Shown: piece after piece, positions 1-5,050 of the stretch
Position numbering within the stretch: position 1 is the stretch's first letter
Layout of the letters: each line of letters begins with the position of its first letter
Source: Bacteroidales bacterium
Lineage (GTDB): Bacteria > Bacteroidota > Bacteroidia > Bacteroidales > VadinHA17
Direction of reading: 5' to 3'
Assembly: GCA_015486475.1 (NCBI GenBank)
Contig: WFRO01000256.1
Location: forward strand, 1 to 8,831
Length of the DNA stretch: 8,831 bases
Made by a program: the position numbers and the translations under genes
Notes under the pieces: model-generated
Databases searched by the model: none
Seen by the model: the letters and a program-made list of their open reading frames with translations, nothing else
Told to the model about the DNA's origin: nothing

Positions 1-1129
1 TGAGTCCCCACTCCTGCACCAGCGTGTCGAACAGAGGCCTCAGATGCACTTTCATCACCTCCGGATTGGTGAAGTCCAGCCGCACCACGGTTGTGTCGGC
101 CGAGCAGCAGGCCCCCGAGAGTTTTCCTTTTTTATTACGCAGGTAAAAGTTATCCGGGTATTTTTGGGCCATCGAAGGACGGGCGTAATTGTCCCCGTGT
201 GGGTTCAGCCACAGTCCCGGCTTCAGACCTTTGTCCAGGATATACCGGAAAAGCCATTTTCCGCCGCGGGGAAAGGTCTCCCGGGTCCATTCCAGCCAGT
301 TGGCCTCCTCGCCCCGCGTATAGCAGGCATCCAGCTGCACATACTCGAGTCCGTAAGGTTTGAGAAGACGGGCCAGCGCATCGGTTTCCTTGACCATGTC
401 CTCCTCGTTGGTGGTCATATAATAGCAATACCAGCTGCTCCAACCTGTGGGAGCCCGGTCAAAATGATCGGGGATGGGCTTGTACACGGGACGGAAGGCG
501 GTTTTCTGATGCTTTGCCAGTCCCACCACCTCGTTGTAGTATTCCGGTACCAGTACGATAGCTCCCTCTCCTGACACGGGGATCTGAGCTTTCAACCAAG
601 CAGGATCTTTCGCGTCCCTGTCCAGCAGGGTCCCTTCCGGAAATGCGATCATGATATCGGTGGGCCGGTCGAAAAGATGGTTGACCCCCCGTGCCGACAC
701 CAGACCGTAAGCAGTGTACATGACCCCGTTGTCCTGCTCCCGCACACGGGCCGGGATACGGCTCTCCGGCGCCGGCGCCACACCCTGCAGCACGCCCGCA
801 GGATCACTGCACTGCACCGTCAGCCGGCTACTGTCGGCCGTAAAGGTCCAGGTGGTTTTGCCGGCGGTAAGAACAAGGGTTCCCTCCTTTGCAGAGGAGC
901 TCCATTTGCCGGCGGGCGCCAGTGTCCCGTCTTCCTTACGGATCATCAGTGTGACATCCTGCAACACCGTGCCCAGGGAATCCTGGAGGATCATAAGCTT
1001 CTGCCCCGCTTTATCCACCGTGACCGTCCAGCCGGCATGATCCAGACCGGCATTATTGGTACAGGAAGAGAAAAAAAGAATGAAAAGAAAAGTCAGAATT
1101 GTCAAAGGAAGTCTTTTGTACTTGTCCAT
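1..1129 (-). CDS. Alpha-galactosidase-like clan GH-D (GH36/GH27-type) lipoprotein, partial (C-terminus outside window)
   Basis: The minus strand reads open from the ATG at 1129 to the window edge, giving 376 residues with no stop. Residues 1-22 form a signal peptide (basic MDKYKR, then a hydrophobic stretch) ending in FFSSC, with Cys23 as the predicted lipidation site, so the enzyme is probably membrane-anchored and extracytoplasmic. Residues 30-220 look like the beta-sandwich that precedes the barrel in GH36 enzymes. The (beta/alpha)8 barrel begins at GWSSWYCYYM (229-238) and continues through EYVQLDACY (262-270), a Trp/FPRGG segment (278-290), GLKPGLWLNPH (301-311) and VVRLDFTNPEV (348-358). 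These blocks are characteristic of GH27/GH36 alpha-galactosidases, which release terminal alpha-galactose. The Asp nucleophile (K-x-D block) normally lies just after the last block and is off the edge, so activity cannot be judged. The usual DDGW sugar-binding block reads DACY here. The gene is divergent from the transporter at 1655. The clan is well supported; exact family and substrate are uncertain. Confidence 0.85.
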   Translation of the reverse strand, partial: MDKYKRLPLTILTFLFILFFSSCTNNAGLDHAGWTVTVDKAGQKLMILQDSLGTVLQDVTLMIRKEDGTLAPAGKWSSSAKEGTLVLTAGKTTWTFTADSSRLTVQCSDPAGVLQGVAPAPESRIPARVREQDNGVMYTAYGLVSARGVNHLFDRPTDIMIAFPEGTLLDRDAKDPAWLKAQIPVSGEGAIVLVPEYYNEVVGLAKHQKTAFRPVYKPIPDHFDRAPTGWSSWYCYYMTTNEEDMVKETDALARLLKPYGLEYVQLDACYTRGEEANWLEWTRETFPRGGKWLFRYILDKGLKPGLWLNPHGDNYARPSMAQKYPDNFYLRNKKGKLSGACCSADTTVVRLDFTNPEVMKVHLRPLFDTLVQEWGL

Positions 1130-1163
1130 CGCAGTAGTTTTTTTTTAGTGGGTTTATGATCGT

Positions 1164-1184
1164 ATAAAAATAGTGAAAAAGATA
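1164..1184 (-). promoter_or_regulatory. Weak candidate -7 promoter boxes for the GH-D glycosidase gene
   Basis: On the minus strand, TATTTTTA (1171-1164) and TATCTTTT (1184-1177) each fit the Bacteroidetes -7 consensus TAnnTTTG except for the final G. They lie about 35-55 bp upstream of the ATG at 1129, a sensible distance. No TTTG -33 element is found at the usual 19-21 bp spacing, and the area is A/T-rich, so chance matches are likely. Confidence 0.25.
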
Positions 1185-1187
1185 ATA

Positions 1188-1222
1188 GTATCGAGTTGTG
1201 AGTATCGAGTATCGGGTTGAGA
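1188..1222. repeat. 7-bp tandem repeat, GTATCGA family
   Basis: Five consecutive heptads start at 1188, 1195, 1202, 1209 and 1216: GTATCGA, GTTGTGA, GTATCGA, GTATCGG and GTTGAGA. The first, third and fourth are near-identical and the other two are diverged. The block lies in the divergent spacer, just beyond the candidate promoter of the glycosidase gene, and leads directly into the next heptad family. Confidence 0.75.
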
Positions 1223-1225
1223 GGA

Positions 1226-1256
1226 GTTAAAAGTTAAAAGTGCGCTAAAGTTAAAA
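1226..1256. repeat. 7-bp repeat, GTTAAAA family, interrupted by GTGCGCTAAA
   Basis: GTTAAAA occurs in tandem at 1226-1232 and 1233-1239 and again at 1250-1256, separated by GTGCGCTAAA. The interrupting sequence matters because AGTGCGCTAAAGTT (1239-1252) recurs almost exactly as AGTGCGCTAAAAGTT at 1459-1473. Confidence 0.7.
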
Positions 1257-1259
1257 GTT

Positions 1260-1287
1260 GCAGGGTGCAGGGTGCTGGGTGCTGGGT
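1260..1287. repeat. 7-bp tandem repeat, GCWGGGT family (4 units)
   Basis: Four perfect-length heptads, GCAGGGT, GCAGGGT, GCTGGGT and GCTGGGT, start at 1260, 1267, 1274 and 1281. The grouping of the A and T variants (two then two) suggests expansion by unit duplication. The plus strand has short G-runs every 7 bp. Confidence 0.85.
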
Positions 1288-1296
1288 GGATCAGCT

Positions 1297-1324
1297 CTAT
1301 GTCCTATGCGCTACGCTCTTTGCA
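1297..1324. repeat. 7-bp tandem repeat, CTATGCG family (4 degenerate units)
   Basis: CTATGTC, CTATGCG, CTACGCT and CTTTGCA start at 1297, 1304, 1311 and 1318. The units are diverged, but the 7-bp register holds, and the sequence then passes into a C/T-rich tract. It begins 10 bp after the GCWGGGT block. Confidence 0.6.
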
Positions 1325-1344
1325 CTTTTCCCACTCTTCCCTCG

Positions 1345-1379
1345 TCCGCCGAAGTCCCGATCATCGGGACGAAGGCGGA
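1345..1379. repeat. Strong two-step hairpin (REP-like palindrome)
   Basis: The inner arms GTCCCGAT (1354-1361) and ATCGGGAC (1363-1370) are perfect 8-bp inverted repeats around a single C. The outer arms TCCGCC (1345-1350) and GGCGGA (1374-1379) add six pairs, separated from the inner stem by symmetric GAA/GAA internal bulges. No T-run follows either arm, so a simple intrinsic terminator is unlikely. The form resembles dispersed intergenic palindromes (REP-like), but copy number cannot be judged from this window. Confidence 0.8.
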
Positions 1380-1421
1380 GACTCTTGGACTTTCGAGCTT
1401 CGACGTTCATCGATCATCCTT

Positions 1422-1437
1422 CCATCATTCCATTATT
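1422..1437. repeat. Two-unit CCATYATT repeat (short copy of the 1513-1600 array)
   Basis: CCATCATT (1422-1429) and CCATTATT (1430-1437) are followed by CCC and a T-rich stretch. The same junction, CCATCATTCCATTATTCCCC, ends the longer array at 1584-1603, 162 bp downstream, making this a partial direct duplication. Confidence 0.8.
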
Positions 1438-1466
1438 CCCCTTTGCCTTTTAGTGTGGAGTGCGCT

Positions 1467-1487
1467 AAAAGTTGGAGTTTGGAGTTG
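1467..1487. repeat. 7-bp repeat, GGAGTTK family
   Basis: AAAAGTT, GGAGTTT and GGAGTTG start at 1467, 1474 and 1481, sharing AGTT at the same position in each heptad. The first heptad is the tail of the AGTGCGCTAAAAGTT copy at 1459-1473. Confidence 0.6.
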
Positions 1488-1512
1488 ATGGCTCAGGATT
1501 CTTCATTTCAAT

Positions 1513-1600
1513 CATTCACACATTCACGCATTCATCCATCATTCCATCATTCCATCATTCCATTATTCCATTATTCCATTATTCCATCATTCCATTATTC
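1513..1600. repeat. 8-bp tandem repeat, 11 units of CATYATTC type
   Basis: An unbroken 8-bp register runs from 1513 to 1600. The first three units are diverged (CATTCACA, CATTCACG, CATTCATC). Eight CATCATTC/CATTATTC units follow in the order C, C, C, T, T, T, C, T at the variable position (1537-1600, equivalently CCATYATT at 1536-1599). The homogeneous downstream part and decayed upstream part fit expansion by slippage. The array ends 54 bp before the transporter ATG at 1655, so it could lie in that gene's leader or promoter region. There are no spacers, which rules out CRISPR. Confidence 0.9.
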
Positions 1601-1654
1601 CCCCTCCTTTTATTATCTTGCGGGGACGTTTAGTTACATCTATAACTTTTTACC

Positions 1655-2680
1655 ATGGACACGCTTCTCATCCTCTTTTTCGGCTTTCTTTTCGGTGTCA
1701 TCCTGCGGTATGCCCGGCTCAACCGGTTCGACACCATCAGCGGTATGGCCACGCTGGAAGATCTTTCCGTGGCCAAGGCCATCGCCCTGGCCATCGGCGT
1801 GGGGGCCATCCTGGTGAACTTTGCCGTCGTGGCGGGGGTGGCCTCTTTTCATGTAAAGCCTTTCGTGGTGGGCGGCATCCTGCTGGGCGGTCTGATCTTC
1901 GGCGCAGGTATGGCCTTGCTGGGCTACTGTCCGGGCACCCTGGCCGTCTCCGCCGGCGAGGGCTCGCTGGACGCCTGGTGGGGCATCCTCGGCGGCCTGC
2001 TGGGCGGATGGGTTTACACCCTCTCCCTGCCGGCCCTGCAGTCTGTACTGGGTCCCGATCTGGGGAAGATCTCCCTTTACAGCCTCACTGGCGAAGGCTT
2101 CCTCTTCGGTCTCCTGGTGGTGCTGCTCGGAGCACTTTTTATCTCACTGGCCATGTGGATCAACCGGAAAGACCGCGCCGACACCGGCAGGAACTGGATG
2201 TATTCCGGCATCGGTCTGGGGGTCCTCAACCTGCTTGTATTCCTGAAGGTCTTTACCAACCGGCCCATCGGCGCCTCCACCTCCTATCCTTACGTGGCGG
2301 ATGTGATCACCGGCACTACCGCAAATACCTATTTCGAAAAGATACACACCCCCGGCCACTGGGAGCTGATTTTCCTGGCAGGCGCTTTGCTGGCCGGGTT
2401 TCTTCTTTCGCTGGTCAAAAAAGAGTTCCGACTCACGCTGCTCCACAACCGGTGGAAGAAGGACAAAGGCACCTCCTCCCTGAAGAGGATCCTTTGGTCG
2501 TTCGCCGGCGGTTTCATCCTGATCTTTGGCGCCCGCATGGCAGGGGGCTGCACCAGCGGCCACATCCTCTCCGGCGGCATGCAGCTGGCCCTCAGCAGCC
2601 TCGTCTTCGCCCTCTTTGCCTTCGCCGGCCTTGTCTTCACCGGCTGGCTCTTTTATCGAACGATGAAGGATAAACGATGA
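1655..2680 (+). CDS. YeeE/YedE family (DUF395) membrane transporter, putative thiosulfate/sulfur-compound uptake
   Basis: This 341-residue protein is almost entirely hydrophobic, with roughly nine to ten membrane segments (about 1-16, 40-62, 70-90, 103-125, 146-168, 182-200, 235-253, 280-296, 305-333). Two hallmark half-repeat motifs are present: FGAGMALLGYCPGT (82-95, Cys92) and GARMAGGCTSGHILSGG (292-308, Cys299). These match the duplicated YeeE/YedE sulfur-transport fold, where conserved pore cysteines relay thiosulfate or a related sulfur compound across the inner membrane. The protein has only these two cysteines. The N-terminal segment that carries a third Cys in characterised YeeE proteins reads RLNRFDTISG (21-30) instead. 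No tusA or rhodanese gene, common partners of this family, lies in the window. The ATG at 1655 is chosen because it begins the first hydrophobic helix; no clear Shine-Dalgarno is seen. The family is secure; the substrate is inferred. Confidence 0.88.
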   Translation: MDTLLILFFGFLFGVILRYARLNRFDTISGMATLEDLSVAKAIALAIGVGAILVNFAVVAGVASFHVKPFVVGGILLGGLIFGAGMALLGYCPGTLAVSAGEGSLDAWWGILGGLLGGWVYTLSLPALQSVLGPDLGKISLYSLTGEGFLFGLLVVLLGALFISLAMWINRKDRADTGRNWMYSGIGLGVLNLLVFLKVFTNRPIGASTSYPYVADVITGTTANTYFEKIHTPGHWELIFLAGALLAGFLLSLVKKEFRLTLLHNRWKKDKGTSSLKRILWSFAGGFILIFGARMAGGCTSGHILSGGMQLALSSLVFALFAFAGLVFTGWLFYRTMKDKR

Positions 2681-2783
2681 TCGACTAATTAAAACTAATG
2701 TCTTGAAACTAAATTGTACAGACAAGGCATGCCTTGTCTCTATCTACCCCAAACCACTAACCACTAACCACTAACCACCAACC
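2681..2783. other. Intergenic gap between transporter and oxidoreductase genes
   Basis: This 103-bp gap holds an A/T-rich part (2681-2719), a perfect 20-bp palindrome (2720-2739), a short C/T stretch, and the start of a CCACTAA heptad array that runs into the next coding sequence. I found no good -7 or -33 promoter match and no Shine-Dalgarno. It is therefore unclear whether the oxidoreductase gene is transcribed from here or by read-through. Confidence 0.6.
2720..2739. repeat. Perfect 20-bp palindrome
   Basis: AGACAAGGCATGCCTTGTCT is fully self-complementary (10-bp arms, no spacer), lying 40 bp after the transporter stop. The following bases are TCTCTATCTACC-like rather than a T-run, so it does not look like a standard intrinsic terminator. 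It could be a REP-type dispersed palindrome, a weak transcription end or a dimeric protein-binding site; the sequence alone does not decide. Confidence 0.85.
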
Positions 2784-2795
2784 ATGAACCACGAA
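2754..2795. repeat. CCACTAA heptad repeat running through the start codon of the oxidoreductase gene
   Basis: Six in-register heptads start at 2754, 2761, 2768, 2775, 2782 and 2789: CCACTAA three times, then CCACCAA, CCATGAA and CCACGAA. The fifth unit contains the ATG at 2784, and the sixth encodes residues just after it. The third unit supplies a TAA (2772-2774) in the same frame, nine bases upstream of that ATG. The array therefore fixes both the upstream frame limit and the start of the gene. Confidence 0.88.
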
Positions 2796-3785
2796 CCGCT
2801 CCGCTGGGGCATCCTCAGCACAGGCCATATCTCCCAAAAATTTGCCCGGGCCCTGCAGCTCGCGGAGGGGGCTGAGCTGTATGCCGTCGCCTCGCGTACA
2901 CAGGAGAAAGCCGAGGCTTTTGCCGCTGCCCACGGCGTGACCAAAGCTTACGGCAGCTATGAGGCCATGGCCGCCGACCCGGCCGTCGATGTCATTTACA
3001 TCGGTACGCCCCATGTCTTCCACCTGGAGAATGCCGTGATGTGCATGCGTGCCGGCAAGGCGGTGCTGTGCGAGAAAGCCCTCACCATCAACGCCCGCGA
3101 GGCGGAAGAGATGATCCGTGTGGCCCGGGAGGAAGGAGTTTTTCTGATGGAGGCGATGATCCCGCGCCATGTGCCTCTGATACGCAGGATGATGCAATGG
3201 CTGCAGGAAGGTCGCATCGGTGAGGTGCGTATGATCCGGGCAGCCCGTTGCCTGCGGCGCGACTTCGCCGACGATGCCCGCCAGGTGAAACGGGAGCTGG
3301 GCGGCGGCAGCCTTCTCGACCTGGGCGTCTATCCCATCTCCTTCGCCTCGATGGTCATGGGAGGCAGCGAGCCGGAAGAAACCATGGGCACCGCTTACAT
3401 CGGCCGGTGGGGTACCGACGAGCAGGGCGCCGCCCTCCTGCGCTATGCCGGCGGCGTCATCGCCGACGTCTCCTTCGCCCTGCGCACAGAAACGGTCAAT
3501 GATGCTTATATCTTCGGGACCGAAGGCTACATCCATCTCGAAAAGATCTTCGCCGTGCCGGAAAAGATCACCCTTTACGATAAAGAGCAAAAAGTGGTGG
3601 AAGTTATTGAAGAAAAGATCAAAGGAGAAGGCCTTTATTACGAGGCCCTGGAGGTGATGCGCTGCCTGCGCGCCGGGCTGACAGAGTCGCCTTACATGCC
3701 TCTGGACGAGTCTTTGCAGATCATGCGCACCATGGACCGGATCCGGCAGCCATGGGGTCTCACCTATCCCGGTGAAAAAGCATGA
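2784..3785 (+). CDS. Gfo/Idh/MocA family NAD(P)-dependent oxidoreductase
   Basis: This 333-residue protein matches the usual length of the family, which oxidises or reduces sugars, cyclitols and related substrates in the cytoplasm. The N-terminal Rossmann fold starts with WGILSTGHIS (8-17), where Ser replaces the usual middle Gly, a variant seen in dihydrodiol-dehydrogenase-like members. VIYIGTPHVFH (70-80) follows, then CEKAL (96-100) with the typical catalytic-block Lys98, EAMIPRHVP (123-131), and GGGSLLDLGVYPI (173-185) with Asp179 and Tyr183. The last two blocks resemble dimeric dihydrodiol dehydrogenase and D-xylose dehydrogenase relatives more than inositol dehydrogenases. No signal peptide is present. 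The ATG at 2784 is the only sensible start: an in-frame TAA lies at 2772-2774 and the coenzyme fold begins at residue 8. It sits 76 bp upstream of the phosphatase/mannosidase genes on the same strand, suggesting a role with a sugar released there, but its substrate is unknown. Confidence 0.9.
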   Translation: MNHEPLRWGILSTGHISQKFARALQLAEGAELYAVASRTQEKAEAFAAAHGVTKAYGSYEAMAADPAVDVIYIGTPHVFHLENAVMCMRAGKAVLCEKALTINAREAEEMIRVAREEGVFLMEAMIPRHVPLIRRMMQWLQEGRIGEVRMIRAARCLRRDFADDARQVKRELGGGSLLDLGVYPISFASMVMGGSEPEETMGTAYIGRWGTDEQGAALLRYAGGVIADVSFALRTETVNDAYIFGTEGYIHLEKIFAVPEKITLYDKEQKVVEVIEEKIKGEGLYYEALEVMRCLRAGLTESPYMPLDESLQIMRTMDRIRQPWGLTYPGEKA

Positions 3786-3828
3786 AATCTTTTTGAAGAT
3801 TCTATCATCCTGAAAAGGCGGCTTCCAT

Positions 3829-3836
3829 TATTTTTG
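3829..3836 (+). promoter_or_regulatory. Candidate Bacteroidetes -7 promoter element for the phosphatase-GH92 operon
   Basis: TATTTTTG matches the Bacteroidetes -7 consensus TAnnTTTG at every defined position and lies 26 bp before the ATG at 3862, implying a short leader of roughly 20 nt. No TTTG is found at the usual -33 spacing; the nearest (3792-3795) is too far upstream. If real, it separates transcription of the three lipoprotein genes from the oxidoreductase gene. Confidence 0.5.
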
Positions 3837-3861
3837 TAGAAACCTCAAAAGATATACCCTC

Positions 3862-5043
3862 ATGCACAAAAAACATATTTGGCTTGCCGCTTTTCTCCTG
3901 CTGGCAGTCTTTCCGCTGCCGGCCTGCAAGATCACTCCCCAAAAGGACGCTGCAACCCATCCCGCTCTGATCGGTCCATATCTGCAGAACATGACCCCCA
4001 ACTCCGTGGTCGTGGCCTGGGCCACCCCCGCCGGCAGCACGGCCGTCATGGCCTCCGACACCCTCGTTAAACACGTAGATCGCTATGAATATCACAGCAC
4101 CCTCCTGACAGGCCTGCAACCGGATACGGAATACAGCTATGATATTCTGCAGGACGGCACAGGCCGGGGCAAAGGCACTTTCCACACCTACCCCCGGGGA
4201 CCGGTACCTTTTCATTTCTGTGTGCTGGGCGACACCCGCACCGGTCATGACATCCACCAGCAGATCGTCAACAGGATCATCGCCGAACATCCTCTCTTCG
4301 TGGTCAATACGGGTGACCTGGTAGCCAACGGCAACAATATCTCCCTGTGGGAGACCTTTTTCTGCATCAACCACGACCTGATACGCAATGTCCCGTATTA
4401 CACCGTTCTGGGAAACCATGAAAACGATGCAAAGAACTATTATGATTTCTTCGACCTCCCCGGCAATGAACGCTATTATTTCTTTTCCGTAGGGGATGCA
4501 CTCTTTGTCGTGCTGGACATGGAAGGTCCTGATCTCCGGGCCCCCGATTTTCTGAAAGGCGGCAGTCGCGAGCTTTTCTGGGAGCAGATCAGCAAGAGCT
4601 ATTTTGTCAAAGAGAAAGCCTGGCTGGAGAACCTGCTCTCCCTCAACGATGACGCCGGCTACATCTTCGTCTTCTTCCATCCCACCTGGTACAGCGTCAA
4701 GAGCAGCCGCGTAGAGGAAGCTGCCCGGCGCCGCGCTTTCTGGGGAGATATCTTTGAGCGCCACCAAGTGTCGGTCGTCATGAACGGCCATGACCATTAC
4801 TATGAGCATGCCTTTCACGATGGCACCCATTACATTGTCACGGCCGGCGGCGGTGCCCCCCTGTACAACACCGACGCCCTGCAGCCGGAGACCATCAAGG
4901 CCGAGAAAGTACATCATTACCTGAGCATAGATGTGGGAGACGAACAGACTCTCATCAGGGCCATCCGTACCGACGGATCGCTCATCGAGAAGATCGTCAT
5001 CCCCCGCCGGAACAGTCCGGGAAATTCCGCAGGGTTTGAATAA
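3862..5043 (+). CDS. Purple-acid-phosphatase-like metallophosphoesterase lipoprotein
   Basis: This 393-residue protein has a signal peptide ending in FPLPAC (Cys22), so it is predicted to be lipid-anchored outside the cytoplasm. Residues 34-110 look like the N-terminal fibronectin-III-like domain of purple acid phosphatases (GPYLQNMTPNSVVVAWATP, then GLQPDTEYSYDI). The calcineurin-like metal-binding core follows: LGDTRTG (122-128, Asp124), NTGDLV (149-154, Asp152), GNHEN (184-188), FFHPTWY (271-277, His273) and NGHDHYYEH (308-316, His310 and His312). All the expected metal blocks are present, though the first reads GDTR rather than GDxH. The family removes phosphate from monoesters with a two-metal centre. 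The TAA at 5041-5043 is only 7 bp before the first GH92 gene, so the two are almost certainly co-transcribed. A role in dephosphorylating mannan or N-glycan phosphate groups before mannosidase action is an inference from this context. A phosphodiesterase activity is also possible. Confidence 0.88.
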   Translation: MHKKHIWLAAFLLLAVFPLPACKITPQKDAATHPALIGPYLQNMTPNSVVVAWATPAGSTAVMASDTLVKHVDRYEYHSTLLTGLQPDTEYSYDILQDGTGRGKGTFHTYPRGPVPFHFCVLGDTRTGHDIHQQIVNRIIAEHPLFVVNTGDLVANGNNISLWETFFCINHDLIRNVPYYTVLGNHENDAKNYYDFFDLPGNERYYFFSVGDALFVVLDMEGPDLRAPDFLKGGSRELFWEQISKSYFVKEKAWLENLLSLNDDAGYIFVFFHPTWYSVKSSRVEEAARRRAFWGDIFERHQVSVVMNGHDHYYEHAFHDGTHYIVTAGGGAPLYNTDALQPETIKAEKVHHYLSIDVGDEQTLIRAIRTDGSLIEKIVIPRRNSPGNSAGFE

Positions 5044-5050
5044 ACCGTCA

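Larger units (their letters stand above)
1130..1654. other. Divergent, repeat-filled intergenic region
   Basis: This 525-bp spacer separates the divergent glycosidase and transporter genes. I see no convincing gene: the short open frames have low-complexity translations made of tandem repeats. The part next to the glycosidase start is A/T-rich and probably holds its promoter. Most of the rest is stacked short tandem repeats with 7-bp units (1188-1324, 1467-1487) or 8-bp units (1422-1437, 1513-1600), plus one strong hairpin (1345-1379). The plus strand alternates twice between a G/purine-rich block and a pyrimidine-rich block. No good Bacteroidetes promoter could be assigned to the transporter gene. 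Confidence 0.8.

Noticed and set aside
677..1159. 160-residue plus-strand open frame in the glycosidase region
   Set aside because: It is antisense to the GH-D lipoprotein, whose signal peptide and barrel motifs read cleanly on the minus strand; this frame shows no motif.
1513..1600. Possible CRISPR array
   Set aside because: The units are 8 bp and directly adjacent, with no unique spacers and no cas genes nearby; it is a simple tandem repeat.
1643..1650. TAACTTTT as a -7 promoter box for the transporter gene
   Set aside because: It ends only 4 bp before the ATG at 1655, so transcription would start inside the coding sequence.
1618..2673. 351-residue open frame overlapping the transporter gene
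   Set aside because: It is rich in Arg, Gly, Pro and His with no family motifs, and it overlaps a membrane protein with clear YeeE/YedE signatures in another frame; it reflects high GC.
2720..2739. Palindrome as an intrinsic terminator of the transporter gene
   Set aside because: The stem is strong, but the bases after it are C/T-mixed with no T-run on either strand, so I keep it as a palindrome of unknown role.
2757..3590. 277-residue minus-strand open frame opposite the oxidoreductase gene
   Set aside because: It is antisense to a protein with complete Gfo/Idh/MocA motifs, has no recognisable domain, and its end is a translation of the heptad repeat.
3805..4917. 370-residue minus-strand open frame opposite the phosphatase gene
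   Set aside because: It mirrors codon structure of the metallophosphoesterase on the plus strand and has no recognisable motifs of its own.
4931..5050. Upstream ATG (4931) as the start of the first GH92 gene
   Set aside because: It would overlap the phosphatase gene by over 100 bp and add 40 Ser/Arg-rich residues before a clear lipoprotein signal peptide that begins at 5051.
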